A DNA stretch of 64,000 bases from Cylindrodendrum hubeiense (GCA_014621425.1 JAANBB010000030.1:142021-206020), one strand, 5' to 3'. Positions 1-12,729 are shown, counted from the first letter of the stretch. Numbers and translations are program-made. Notes: generated by a model from the sequence alone, not told the origin.

Positions 1-166
1 GACGGAGGAAAATAACCAGACCGTGGATGAAGTTTTCAAGGTTGGCCAGCGGGTGGATTTGTGGTGCAACCATGCGTGCATCACAGCTGCTGCCTTTTTC
101 GTCTATTTCGTTGTGGACGAGAGCAACATTATCCGGGAGGCTTGGATTCCTTGGAAAGGTTGGTAG
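1..166 (+). CDS. D-serine dehydratase-like protein, 3' end only
   Basis: The first 166 bases read open in one frame, with codons starting at base 2, for 54 residues up to a TAG at 164-166. The peptide contains a VGQR...NHAC...FVVD pattern and ends in WKGW. This matches the C-terminal beta-barrel of the fungal D-serine dehydratase / D-threonine aldolase family, PLP enzymes with an alanine-racemase-like N-terminal domain. The His and Cys of the NHAC motif correspond to the metal (zinc) ligands of that family. The rest of the gene lies outside the window to the left. The family assignment rests on this short tail, so the exact substrate, D-serine or another D-hydroxy amino acid, is open. Confidence 0.6.
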   Translation, partial: TEENNQTVDEVFKVGQRVDLWCNHACITAAAFFVYFVVDESNIIREAWIPWKGW

Positions 167-1168
167 TGCAAAATAATTATTCTAATCCACATAACTTTGC
201 ACATCTATTTAAATTGAATGGTGTGGCTAGATCCTGGCTGGCAACATTTCAGACAGTATCACGTACCATCTACAGAAAATGTCCGTTAGTGATAATATTC
301 GCCGCCATGAGCTTCTGTTTGGATGAACTGTACCTGTTTTACATTACTAATTATGCGATACTCCGTACAGAAGTGAGTAATTTCGCTCTTGATGAACCGG
401 CTTTTAGCTAACTTGGGTTTGATGACATGACTTGAGACATAAGCTAATTGTTAGAGTAATTCAAGATTTGAGATGTATCTTAGTGAGCGCTGGACATTGG
501 TTATCTGAATAAGTATTCGATGTTGAAAGCTGATTCGAGGGAGCTGAGACGGCAATCGCTTGGCTGGGGCAAGTGCTTTAATATAGTTCTTCTCTGGGGC
601 ATGCACGGCGGTACGAGATCTTATGCTCTGTTCGCACGAACTGGCTTCATTTACTCATAGATCATGTGCCTACCGCACCAGGATAACTCACAGGAGTCCC
701 TGCGTATTGTCGGGGGATCAGCGGTAGCCAAGCCGGGCCACTACGACTTAGTTATCAGCCCCGAAATGGCGGTGCTTGAAACAGCTTGACCGCTATTTTC
801 CCAGCTGCGGGCAACTTTGTCTGATGCTAGCCTCGCAGGCTTCAAACTCCGACGCAAGCCGCAAAAGTCTATGCACGTTCCCTTGGAATGTATAATATTG
901 GCCGTGGAAGGGCCTCTTGGATTACGGCCCGCACCCTGCCCGCGTCTCACAACCGGGAAGAGACTGTTGCCGGGCCGAATCCAAAGTGAGACACCTAGCA
1001 AGAGTTGCTCTCGCGTCATCGACATATATATAGATTGAGAAGTTGATGACTCGATTAAGTCACCTCTTAGTGCTGAATACGCTTATTTACCCTGCTTCAC
1101 ACCGTCCGGTTTCTTGGAATCTCACTATCGCGGATATTCTTCAGACGATATACTTCAAGCAAAATAAG
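167..1168. other. Gene-free stretch with probable 5' region of the S9 peptidase
   Basis: No convincing coding region is visible on either strand. The first part is AT-rich and must include the 3' UTR of the gene ending at 166. The last few hundred bases should hold the promoter of the peptidase that starts at 1169. A short AT run (catatatatatag) lies around 1022-1034, but I cannot say whether it is a TATA element. Confidence 0.5.
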
Positions 1169-3223
1169 ATGACGAAGACAAAAGGTTCTCGGCAGCATCT
1201 GGTCGGACCTCAGTTACCACCGACTTGCGTGCAGACAGATATTACGCAGACGGTGCGCTTTCTCGACATCCAACGGCGACACGAAGAGTTTCTCAAGCCT
1301 TCCAAGAATGAGATTGTGGACCTTGCCCAGGTTGAATATTCCCCCGATGGCAAGTTTGTTGCAGGTGTTGCCACGATTTGCAAGGAATTGATCGGAGTCC
1401 CGCCAACCCGCCTGGCCATCATAGAGCTCGACAGCGGCCGCATATCCACCTTCGGTGAAGTTGGCACCTTTGACATTCGCCCTAAATGGTCGCCAGATGG
1501 CAAGGTGATCTCGTTCTTGTCTCAGGTTGACCAATGTTGCCAATTGCACTTGGTTGATTTGGATACTGGAAAAATAACCAAGGCCACTGCTTTGAACGGA
1601 ACTATTGAGCATCAGTACTGGTCTCAAGACGGAAAAAGCATACTCCTCACCGTAGCCGGTCGTGGAGCTGATAAGAGCGGCTGCGATGGAGGGGTTTCGT
1701 TGGTACACAATAAGGATGACCCGACTAAGTCATGGATCCCAATTATTGAGACACCTGTGGTTGAAGACTCGTATCGCAACGCTTGGGTTTACGATGTTTC
1801 TTCATTTTCTACCAAGCAAGTGTCGCCGCATGCCCTCAACATATGGCACGCGGTCTGGATCTCCAGGAACGCCATAGCAGCCATCTGCTCCGACCTACCA
1901 GGAGAAGAGCACTGGTATCGAGCAAACCTCCGCGAAATTAATATCGAGACACAAACAACCAGGGTGCTGTTCGAGAATGAGAATCAGATTGAAGGAATCA
2001 GAGCATCTCCGAGTGGAGCGAGTGTGGCTTTCATGACAAGCATTGCCAGTGATCGGCAAATTGTCAAAGGCGACTTGTACATTGTGGACATGGCTAGTGG
2101 CAAGCTGACTATGGCTGATACGAATGGTGTGAATGTGGGATGTTTGGAATGGGCAAGCAATGATGATATTGTGGCAGTAGGCGGCCGTGATGATGAAGAG
2201 GTGGTAATTCACTACAACCTGCTGACGGGTAAAACCGATGAACTCTGGAAAAGCCACGAACACAGTGTAGGTGGACACTATATGCCTGAAATCACGGCGA
2301 TAAAGAAGAATGACGAAATCCGGTGTGCATTCCTCACGTATGGATGGTTTAGCCCGCCTACTTTTGTTACCGTCACTGGTTCACAAATGAGCTCTATCAA
2401 GACCTTTTCTTCGCCGGAATTATGCGAGAGAATTCAGAGATTGGGTACCTGCCGAAATTTGAAATGGAAAGCCCCGGATGGCCTCGAGATCTATGGATAT
2501 TTCCTCGCTCCGCCAACTCCAGGTCCCCATCCCACCATTCTGATAGTACACGGCGGTCCTGTTTGGCAATGGCGGCCGAGATATGTTGGATCGCATGGGA
2601 ACAGCAGCATACTGTTGGATCAGCTCTTATTAGAAGAAGGTTTTGCCATCTTCAAGCCTAACGTGCGCGGTTCGACCGGCCGTGGCCAGGAGTTCTCACG
2701 ACACGTGTACGGAGACATGGGCGGAAAGGATACATATGACTATCTCAGCGGTCTGGACGCCCTAGTTGAGTCTGGACAGGCCGACCCCAAACGCTTGGGT
2801 GTGTACGGTGCAAGTTACGGTGGATTCATGTCCAGCTGGTTGATAACTCAAACCGATCGGTTCGCGGCTGCTGTTCCCGTCGCACCGGTTACCAACTGGG
2901 TCAGCGAACAGTACACGGCCCATGTCGGGCGGTTCTGCAAGGACTTCCTCAATGATGATGCCCATAACCCGAACGGCCGATTCTTTACGCGATCCCCAAT
3001 CCACTACGTCCGTGACGTCAAAACCCCTGCGCTGATGGTCTGCGGAGCACAGGATAAGAATACCCCCCCTGGTCAGGCACTTGAATTCCACCGAGCACTG
3101 GTGGCTCATGGCAAGACTTCTGTGCTTCTGACTTATCCAGAGGAAGGACATGGTGTTCGGCGGATGCCAGCCTTCTTTGACTTTGCCGCACGTGCGGTCG
3201 AGTGGTTTAAATATTATGTCTAG
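1169..3223 (+). CDS. S9 family peptidase (prolyl oligopeptidase / acylaminoacyl-peptidase type)
   Basis: Single-exon gene of 684 aa starting at the ATG of MTKTKGSRQH. Open sequence upstream of that ATG has no better start. The N-terminal half carries repeated YSPDGK / WSPDGK blades of a beta-propeller lid. The C-terminal third is an alpha/beta hydrolase with an HGGP oxyanion loop, nucleophile Ser in GASYGG (about residue 549), acid Asp in CGAQDKN, and His in EEGHGV near the end, so the catalytic triad is complete. Such enzymes cleave short peptides or remove N-acylated residues; no signal peptide is seen, so a cytosolic role is likely. Length and domain order are normal for family S9C. The exact substrate cannot be read from the sequence. 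Confidence 0.88.
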   Translation: MTKTKGSRQHLVGPQLPPTCVQTDITQTVRFLDIQRRHEEFLKPSKNEIVDLAQVEYSPDGKFVAGVATICKELIGVPPTRLAIIELDSGRISTFGEVGTFDIRPKWSPDGKVISFLSQVDQCCQLHLVDLDTGKITKATALNGTIEHQYWSQDGKSILLTVAGRGADKSGCDGGVSLVHNKDDPTKSWIPIIETPVVEDSYRNAWVYDVSSFSTKQVSPHALNIWHAVWISRNAIAAICSDLPGEEHWYRANLREINIETQTTRVLFENENQIEGIRASPSGASVAFMTSIASDRQIVKGDLYIVDMASGKLTMADTNGVNVGCLEWASNDDIVAVGGRDDEEVVIHYNLLTGKTDELWKSHEHSVGGHYMPEITAIKKNDEIRCAFLTYGWFSPPTFVTVTGSQMSSIKTFSSPELCERIQRLGTCRNLKWKAPDGLEIYGYFLAPPTPGPHPTILIVHGGPVWQWRPRYVGSHGNSSILLDQLLLEEGFAIFKPNVRGSTGRGQEFSRHVYGDMGGKDTYDYLSGLDALVESGQADPKRLGVYGASYGGFMSSWLITQTDRFAAAVPVAPVTNWVSEQYTAHVGRFCKDFLNDDAHNPNGRFFTRSPIHYVRDVKTPALMVCGAQDKNTPPGQALEFHRALVAHGKTSVLLTYPEEGHGVRRMPAFFDFAARAVEWFKYYV

Positions 3224-3502
3224 AAGTATAATGCTTTTCGGGAAGAAATTCACGAAGAACATAGTTCGTCTCCCGTCATTATCTGCTTCTGGCTTCATTC
3301 GATACATCCGTAGTACAATATGATTTACCACACTTTGATCGTAATGTTTATGGTATAGGACGCGTGCGTTATACACGAATGCTTGAGATTTGACATATTC
3401 TCTCACAAACTCAGGTGGAATATTTGGGATATGGAAAAGCTAATAAAGGTTAATGAGATCGTAGCTATTCGCGTTAACCCCATGTATCCCGTTTTGAACC
3501 CT

Positions 3503-5807
3503 CTAATCACAAAGCCCAAACTCGCTCTGACATCCTTTACCACAATTGTCACTTGCCTTTCCACAGTAATTGTACTGAGAGCAACAGTCCCCAAACTCGG
3601 ATCCCTCACACGAATACCCTTTGTCACCACCACAAGTTCCATCTGGACTGGTCTTTTCACTCCCTTCGCTGCAAGTGCCAAACTTACTCTGGCATCCACC
3701 ACCGCAGTATTGCGACGATGAGCCGCAGAAACCGCCTGAAGAGCAACAATCTCCGAAAGCCGAGCCATTACAGTTCATACCATCCGTACTACCACAAGTA
3801 CCATCACCACTAACGTTTGTAGTGCTGGTGGAAGACGGACCCGTGGAAGCTTTGGTGGGAGACTGTTTGGTAGATGATGCCTTGGAGGAAGTCGTCGGTG
3901 GCGCTGTGGAAGCTTGGGAGATTGTGTTTGTTGATTCACTCCCACTGTCTTCTGCCTCATCTTTACTGGTCTCATAGCAGTAATATGTCCCATTCTGAAA
4001 TGAAGAGCAGTCGTCCCCAACGGAAGGATTCCATTTGACGAATGTGGCCAGATTCAAACTCAGCAGTATCAGATGCGTTTCGCAGTCCAGCACTGCAGTA
4101 AACCACTCTGTGCAATTATCTGTCTCTCCCGAGGCACGTGGTGTTGGTGGCTCAGAGACTACGGATGTCGGCTTCGAAAGAAGATTGCAGTAAGACACGA
4201 GGGGCTCAAGTATTTCGTCTTCATCAGACACGCTAGGATTCCACAGCATAAGTTGCTCTAGCGAGATGCCATACCACTGTGCTGCACTCGAGGCCGTTGG
4301 CGGAGTTCCTGAAGAACTGTTCCACCAGTCATACTCCCAGCAGTCTTTTCGTGTGCCGTTAGCCAGAGGGATAGATTTTGTCTCGTTAAACTTGGCATAG
4401 GGGTCTTCATAGGGAACTTCAATGGTACTATTAGCAGTAAAGGTGAAGTTGGTCTTTGCGGGGCCATATCCCGGATATTCAGAGATATCACCGACTGGGA
4501 GAACACAGTAGGATGTGTTGGACCATAGATTGCTGCAGTTCTCCCATACCATGGGGTTTAGGAAACGGAAGTCAAGGAGAGTGATCGAATATTTCATGCC
4601 GATGGTCGTGCAGTCATCCCCCAAATGAACCGAATGGTACTGGCTACAATTTGTTGTTGTATTGGGAGCTATGTCGTTCGGCACCGGGATTGGAGTCTCC
4701 GAGCTGGTGTTGTTATTCGCAACAGTGAAGTCTCCAAGAGGGTTGGTGGTACAGATTGTCTGATTGACCTTGTTGGCGACGTTGTTGCAGTTTCCGTTGA
4801 TAGATGGATTCCACGCACGCAGTTGGGCATAGCTGAGATCTTGAGACTTTTGAATGCTCTCACAGGTGTCGCCGTCTTTGACGACATAGACGTCGCATTG
4901 ATTGCGGATACAGAGGGTACCAGCGGTAGGAAAATTTGAAAGAGAGTAGTTGAGTCCATTGGCGGTGACGAGATCATGGGTGGCGACTTTCTGAGACAAT
5001 GATACGCTCAGATATGTGTCTCCATTCTTGATGTCGTAGGAGGAGTCACAGTCGGAAGTACCTGTTGGTCTGACTTCAATTAGTAGTGTCCGCAAATTCG
5101 GGTATCACTTGCCAGGACTTACGAAGAAACAAGCAGCTCAAAGATGGTCTTCGTAGCAGGTGGTCCAGGATAACTACAGCTCTGACTCATGGACGAGTAC
5201 ATTGATTTCGATTCATCAGGAGAATCCGCTGCAGGTGATCCCGCTTCGATGTACGTCAAATCGAGGTAGCATTGATGGCAATCTGGATTTTCAGCCTCTA
5301 GCGCATCTGTTTGATACCAGATGTTACAGTACCCTCCGCCGCTGTTGATTCGAATTAGCCGGAGGTGATTGAATGGGATTATGAGCGTCGAATTACTGAC
5401 CTCTGCTTCAGGCATGTGAGGTTATAAGCCAAAAGTGAGTATTCAACGAGGTATGTTGGCTTCCATGTCGAACTATCAGATAGTTCTTCATAGACTACAT
5501 CATCACCACACTTGGACTCAATGTTATCCCGGTGTTTCACCAAGCTTTCGTAGCAAGAAGCGGTGCAAAATTCGTCTAAGTCGGATGTTTCAAGATCGAG
5601 AAACAAATCGCCGAAGAGTTGTGCTATTAGGGGCGAGCATGTGACGTTGGCGTTGAAGGCATCAAGACAGTCTTGATTCGCACCAGGAAGGTTGGTAAGA
5701 TCCGCAACGCCCACATTGTATGTGTAGTTTGCAGCAAAACCCGGAATAGTGAGAGCGGAAAAGAGAAGGCCTATGGCCCATGAGGCGTAAAGGAGTGGCC
5801 TATTCAT
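3503..5807 (-). CDS. Secreted LysM and chitin-binding (CBM18) protein
   Basis: Three exons on the minus strand: 5807-5401, 5341-5123 and 5069-3503, with introns of 59 and 53 bp (donors GTCAGT and GTAAGT). They join in frame to 730 aa. The start is the ATG of MNRPLLYASW, followed by a signal peptide ending near GFA. The middle holds about five LysM-like units, several with the GDTC or GDDC core and a WNPS or LNPM end (for example near VKDGDTCESI). A Ser/Thr-rich linker follows, then two hevein-type CBM18 domains, each with eight cysteines and the GDCCS core. LysM and CBM18 bind chitin or N-acetylglucosamine oligomers, so the protein is expected in the cell wall or medium. It is transcribed divergently from the chitinase at 6915, a pairing known for fungal subgroup C chitinases. 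It could protect hyphae from chitinase or mask chitin fragments; that is inference. Confidence 0.85.
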
Positions 5808-6914
5808 GACGGCAAGGGGGAAGAGACGAAAGAAGAGAAAACAACGAGGAAAGGAATTAAAAATAAAAAAGAAGGGTCGTGGCATTGAGTTATCATAGGC
5901 AAAGGTAGAAGGATGGACAGAAAAGAGACTTGAAAGGCAGACTGAGAGCACAAGGGCAAACCCGCGAGCCGCCACTAACGCCGACGTTGTGATGCATTAA
6001 CCACGGGGCGAAGCGAGACAAGGATGGGACGAAGGATCTACTAATTTAATCATGGTAACGGAAATTTCGCTTACAGAGTGGCTGAGCGGCGAAATACTCC
6101 ATTTTCTGGTGCCGATGTTGGTTGTAAACAGTGTTGGTTCAACAAGGCGAGCTGGTGCTGTTTCAGACGCGGGAACGGGCCGCCGTAGTGGGGGCGGTGG
6201 GCTGTGTAATCGCCGATGAAACATCGCTGGGCCTGGCATTTGGGTAGATTAGAGATAAATTTAAGCTTAGGTATGGGAATAATATGCTGGATTCTCTGGT
6301 GTCAATGAGTGATGCATTCCATACTAAGGTATTGGAATAATTGAGGTTGACCGATTAGTCTGCTGGCCATCTCAAGACGGATGATAAATTCAGCTTCAAA
6401 ATGAGACAGACAATACTGCGGAGAACACCGCATCCGACTCACCCGGTCTTGGCCTTGGTTGACCCACAGACATGTTCAGCTCTAATACCAGGGCCCCAGT
6501 AAAGTCATTTTCGTCTCGTTATTAAGGACTCGCGAATAATGACGAACCAACATGATGATGACCGGAATTGTACCGACTTGGAAGCTCCCGACCTGCATTT
6601 GATCGTCGCATTTCTCTCAGATGAAACAATCGAACCAACAACTCAAAGGATAACTCAACTCAGCCTCGGATCTGCTCTGCCACGATGTCATTGAAGGATC
6701 TCGCTTCGGTCGCAAATGCCTCAAGATGGAGCTCAGGGAGAAGGGGAAACAATGTTGTTCCGATGACCTGAAAGCGGCTCCGTTGATAAATATGCTCGTT
6801 AATTGTTCCATTCATCTGCCGCTTCATTGTTCAGTCCTTCTTTTTACTCGCCACTACCAGAAGTGACCCCTTCTGTTCATTCATTCCTTATCTCTTTTGG
6901 CCTAAGCCGCCACC
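5808..6914. promoter_or_regulatory. Shared divergent promoter region, LysM protein / GH18 chitinase
   Basis: This 1.1 kb lies between the two divergent start codons and has no supported gene. It must contain both promoters and 5' UTRs. A pyrimidine-rich tract precedes the chitinase start, and GCCGCCACCATG gives that ATG a strong context. No specific operator was identified. Confidence 0.5.
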
Positions 6915-9900
6915 ATGTACGGTCTACGCGGCCGTATGCCACTCCTTTTCTTTCTACTTTTTATCAATTTCTCTGTCGTTTACGCAGCGCCGGCTCATCA
7001 TCATCATGCAACTCATGTCAAGGTCAGGCGGCGCGAGGCCTTACTCCCCTCATGGAAGAGCGAGTCGGACCCTGAACTAGATCCAACAGCTTCGTCACCT
7101 GCTGGCGTCCCAGTCAACAACATACTCATGCCTCGTGAGCAGCTTCCTCGAGCTGCTGCATCTAACGATTTCACTTGTGGTCCTGGAAGACCTTGCGAGA
7201 ACGAAGCATGTTGTGGTTCCAGCGGATGGTGCGGGTAAGAACCACTTGTGCTTCCATAAGTATTATAGACTCAGCTAATGCTTCTCTAGCTACGAGTCTA
7301 AATATTGTGGGAAAGGTTGCCAGTCCAACTGCGATGCCACAGCAGAATGTGGCAAGTATTCGGATCCTCCTGGATTGGAATGCCCCTTGAACGTTTGTTG
7401 TAGTGAGTTTGGATTCTGCGGAACAACAACCGAGTAAGTCAAATCCTGCACTTCCACAAGTGTCAATGGCTAACTGTTCTCAAGATTCTGCAAAGACGGA
7501 TGCCAGTCGAATTGCAAGCAGCCAAAGCCATCTGTGTCCAAATCGGATGTACAGAAAAAGATCATCGCTTATTGGGAAGGCTGGAACGAGAACAAGCCAT
7601 GTGGCCACATGCGCCCTAACGAAATCCCCGTTTACGACATCACTCATCTGATCTTCTCATTTGGCTTCATTACACCTGGTGACTTCCGGATCACCAACAT
7701 GCCAGACGTCAGGCCAGAGCTGTTTGAAGAGGTGACCATGCTCAAAAACAGAAACCCCGACCTGCAGGTTTTGATCGCCCTTGGTGGCTGGACACACAAT
7801 GATCCAGGCAAGTGGCAGACTGTGTTTAGTGACTTGGCCTCAACAGAAGCAAATCGCCAGAAATTCATTACAAACCTACTTGGCTTTCTAAATCAATACG
7901 GCTTCGATGGTGTTGATTTCGATTGGGAATACCCTGGCGCAGATGATCGAGGCGGCCAAGACGGAGATAGCAAAAACTATGTCAAGTTGCTCAAGGAGCT
8001 TCGCGCTGCTATTAGATCACGCGGCCAGAGTTACCTCATCACATATACAGCTCCCTCGTCATATTGGTACTTGAAACACTTTGACATCAATGGTATGAGT
8101 TCGCATGTCGACTGGATTAATCTCATGTCATATGATCTCCATGGGATCTGGGATCGAGACAACCCTATCGGCAATAAAATCCTTGGTCATACTAATCTGA
8201 CCGAGATCGACCTTGCCTTAGATTTGGTAAGAATCTTTCAACTATCCTCCCTTCTGCCACACTCCTCAAAACGTAGTTTGACTTACATATCTTGCATAGT
8301 TTTGGCGCAACGGCATCTCGCCAAGCGATTTGGTTCTTGGTATTGGTTTTTATGGTCGCTCATTCAAGTTGTCGGATCCAACCTGCTGGAAACCTGGCTG
8401 CCGCTTCAAAGATCCTGGAGACAAAGGAGAATGCACCGACACGGCGGGTTTTCTATCATACCAAGGTAAGTGACCTCAACCTGTGAACTCTACAAAGACC
8501 AAGGTATCATCTGACTGTGGCTCAAGAAATTATGGACATCGTCAAGTCATCCGGGGTGAAGCCTACATACGACGAAGAAGCCAAAGTGAACTACATGGTC
8601 TATGGTCAAAACAACTGGATATCATATGATGATAAAAATACATTCAGCGACAAGGTTGACTTCGCCAACGAACGTGGCCTCAGTGGGCTCATGATTTGGG
8701 CGATTGACCTGGATGATACGAAGCACTCTGCCCTCTCTGCACTTACTGGGAAAGGCGTCTTGGATTCGGATAATTTTCTCAACATGGGTGTGAAAACTTC
8801 GGATAATACAGAAGGTCATTCATCCGACGACTCCTCACAATGCCGAGTCACCAAGTGCGGAGAAACCTGTGGAACTGGAGAAACAGCCGTGGGTAGAGTA
8901 AAATCGGATTCTGGGAAGAACGCGTAAGTCAAACTCCCGCTGAAGGCCACTACTATTGGAAGATTTTAACCCGATAATCTAGATGCAAAGGAGCTGCGTC
9001 GAATGCCCGCTGGATTTGCTGTCCTGCCTGGACGAGTCTGACAAAAGATTCTTGTTATTGGAATAGAGGCGGCGGCGCAGTCGGGTCAGACTGCTCTGGA
9101 AAGTGTAACGTTGGAGATATCAAAATCCTCAGTGATCGTGATGGCTGGAAGGGCGACCTAAAGGGGGGGTCTTATGACAGTCATTGCAAGCGGTAAGAAA
9201 CTCCGATATCCAGACCCTAGTGAATGTTGCTGATGTATTTATAGAGGCCAGGAGGCATTCTGTTGCGAATCAGGCAACATGAAACGATACCTCCAAATAT
9301 GTTCCTGGTCCAAGTGTGGGGGGAGCTGTCCCTCCGATAAGCCCCACATCTTGACAACAGATACTGGGGGCCACACAGGAGAGGGAGAGCGATGTAGATG
9401 GTACTCAGATCCAGAATTGGCATTCAAAAGCGAACTTCGGAAACTTTGCTGCCCTTCAAAGGACTCATTCAAAAATTGCAAGTGGAAGAACGGTGGTTTT
9501 TGCTCGGAACAGTGCAGCAACGGGCAGATTACTCTGGATCTCGATCCTCAAGGGTCAGGACTGAGCGGTTACTGTCATAACGGTCAGCTCAATTTGTCAA
9601 CCTCACTTGATACGATTTACTAACTTGATTGTAGGACGGCATCAAGCCCTTTGTTGTGACGCCCCCGGAGGCACGAAACAACTATCGTCACCTGTGGATC
9701 TGGATAAAATCTTTCCTCCCGAGTACCTTCCCCCGGCTGATGCATTGCCTCGATTTGAGTTGGTCAACTTCGGTGGCATCCAAAAGGAGAGTGACCCGAA
9801 TGAGACTGGATTCGCCTTCTTTCTCATTGCGGGCTCGAACACAGTAGTCAGCTCCATGTCAAAGCGAGACAACCCGGGAATTCAGTTCCTCGGGTGCCCC

Positions 9901-12729
9901 AAGGAGATTTTGGACGTGCCCCTGGAACAAATCCAGACAGCTCGTGTTATTTGCATGCACGGGTCTCTGGATGATTGTTTTGGAGTTCAGAAAAATGGTG
10001 TTGAAGGAACTATTGTAAAGATGCCCGAGGAGTGTGGCCGTAGCACTTATGCGAGGGCTGTCTCGCTTACCCCATCCCAAGACCAGAACGTTCCCGTTGA
10101 GCTTGCACTTGAGGGTCCTGTATCGGCTGTTTACGACTTCTCCTTCGATTACAACCTGGGACTGGTTCGTCGGGATGCCGGTAAGCTCTCCATCCGCATG
10201 GACTACTCCAACGTCAAGGGCTACTGGAACGCGGTCGTCGATTCGAATGGAAAGTCAAAACGCCACCTACAGGACATTGTAACCCGTTTCTTCTCGGACA
10301 ACAGAGACGATTGGTCACATAAGTTTCAGACAATCAGTGTCTCGCGGGATGATGATCTGGGCAATGTCCCCAAGCGAGACCTCACCAAGCTGATTTCCTA
10401 CGAGGGCCAGATGTGCTCAGCAAATGACGGCCCAGAAGGCCAAGCAATTGCTGTTGCTATTGAAGGTGAAGTGGATGCGACTCTGTTCTACGGGTTCTCC
10501 ATGATTGCAACTTGGGACCCTGCTGGCAAGGTTGAAATCCACCAGTCTGCTGGCTTCATTGATGTTGACGGCGAGACCGATGCTTTCTTCACCGTTGCCG
10601 GTATTGGAACGCTTGATGCCTCCTCTAAAAGAGACAAGGTGCTTAGACATACTGATCGAAAGAACACCATCAGCGGGCACTCTGTCTATCACGGATGGGC
10701 TTCCTTCACGGCATACTCGGAGCAGTCAGTCTTTTTTTCGACGGAAGGTGACGATGAAGAGGTTCAGTTCAACGGATTTATGCAAGCGAAAGTGAAAGCG
10801 TAAGTCTAATAACTTTGGAGAGCCAGGGTTCATGCTAATCTTGTTTATTAGGTATTGGGGAGGTGGCTCGAAGATTATCTTCCCTCCAGAAGACTCAACG
10901 AGCAAACCTCGGGAACTTTCGTTGGGGAGCAAAAACAGAATGACTCCCATGGAAGAAGGAAAGAAGTCTAAGATCACAGTCACCAACTCTTTCAGGCTGG
11001 GTCTGGACGTTGCACTCGAATTCCCATCGGGTTACAAGAGTGCTGTTGCTGGTGAACTGCCAGACATGTCGGTGTCGCAAGCACTCACCGCGTCCTTTTC
11101 ATTCGAAGACAGCGGTAATGAGATTTGTGTTGAGACCAGCATGATTCAAAGCCATCAAGCAGTCGTGGAGGATGGCGTGTATGCCGGTTGGGGCTCTGAC
11201 AGCGACACGCTCTTTACCCGAAAGGTCAAAGTGAGCGAAAAAGAATGTTTCAGCAAAACGGACAGCGAAGTGGGAGACAGCGACAAGCGCTCTGAAAGGA
11301 CGAAAGAGCGCGAGTCGAGATCCCACAAGAACCGCAAACGGCAGAAGAACAATTCAGTCCCTGGTGACTACGCCGGCCTGGTGGACATTCCAAAAGTTCG
11401 AGCTCTCATTGAATCGGATGCTACCAAGGAAGAATGGAGTAATCCGATTTGCGACGCTTGCGGAGGATGCTACTTGACAAAGCAGGATCTCAGGAGAGAC
11501 TGTTGCGAGTGCGCTTGGATACTGCCTGAATATGGCGACGGCGACACTGGGGCGGCAGGATTGGTTTCCGTTGATGAGCCTGGAGTTGGAACAGACGACG
11601 ACATAGGAGGAATAGGGTCCGTCGAGAGGCGTTCAGTTACCGAACATCAATCACCATGGAAGCCCTATCACATGTTGAGACGAGCTGGGACAATCTCAAC
11701 TGGCACTAAGAATGTCGTATTTTGGCGGACTGATTTGTGGCAGTCACTACCCAAAGACCCCAAGAATAAATCGAAACAGAAGGATCCGGAGACGCAACCT
11801 TTGGTTGTCAAGTCTGAAAAGTATCCTCAATATCCCGACTGGCTTAAGGCTCCAACGAGCGCCACTGACTGGGAGACGGCTACTACTACCTACCCAGGTG
11901 CAAGAAATACTTCCACAACTCAACTTCATCATGCACTTCGTTCGACGTCAGCCAGTTCGCGTCCTGGGATGTCATGTACCCCTATCCGAAACAGAATGCC
12001 AAGAATTTTGTCTACCAGCGAGGCGTGCCCTACCACGGGCTGTATGACACAGAGCACGTATTCGAAGGTCAGACGATTGGTCGGTTCTTCGACACTTGGC
12101 TCTTCAACAGTGCTCAAAAAACACGCGCTCATTACTGGGTCGAAGAGAATTTCTTCACATCGAATAGTAAATGGGGGAAAAGCCCCCTGATGAAGCTATT
12201 GGTTGACGAGCTGGGCACCATCAAGAACCAGAACCGCCTCACCCTCTTCATGTCGATGCCAAACCAGCATAAGGGGCGGTTGTTTCGAGGATTCGATGCC
12301 GTAGGTCTGACTAAGTTCAAGAAGCTAGCCAAGGGAGCCGACCAGCTTCTTGAGGCTCGGTACATCGGTATGATATTTCCGTACCTCAACCACGACGAGG
12401 TTTGGGAATCGTTCTGCGAGACGTACAATGCCATTTCAGTCAGGCTACAGGATTTTGATACGTGGTACGAGGAAGAAACTGGCGCGGAGAGCAATCTAGC
12501 CGATGAGTGGGCCAAGTTTGTCAGAAGTGACCTGGACATGGTTGTCAATAAGGCTCGGACCAACTTGAAGATGTTGTATGACAAGAAGAAATGGGCGGGT
12601 GCTCAGTATAAGATTCTTTGGGATAGCATGATGGAAAGCTCTGGTGACATGCGAAAGGTGAAGCTGGAGAGGACTGATTATTGCAAGGGATTGCCCGCAA
12701 CGGGAGTAAGTCCATGGGCAGGAGTGTAG
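6915..12729 (+). CDS. Subgroup C (killer-toxin-like) GH18 chitinase with two CBM18 domains
   Basis: Exons read by eye: 6915-7234, 7290-7433, 7485-8226, 8300-8465, 8527-8923, 8983-9192, 9245-9582, 9635-10799 and 10852-12729, with introns of 51-73 bp. A signal peptide ends at about VVYAA. Two CBM18 domains (about residues 85-165) lead into a GH18 catalytic domain (about 175-520). Its FDGVDFDWE motif has the DxxDxDxE residues intact, so it should be active on chitin. A long Cys-rich and low-similarity extension follows, with the DTEHVFEGQ block typical of killer-toxin-like chitinases near the C-terminus. Total size is about 1760-1786 aa. The last exon changes frame between about 11,860 and 11,890. 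The cause may be a one-base lesion or read error, or an unrecognised 77 bp intron (11821-11897). If the lesion is real, the catalytic domain is still encoded. No LysM domain was seen in this protein; the neighbour supplies LysM. Confidence 0.85.

Noticed and set aside
4625..4939. Plus-strand frame inside the LysM gene
   Set aside because: Antisense of the LysM repeats; the minus-strand gene has splice sites and a signal peptide.
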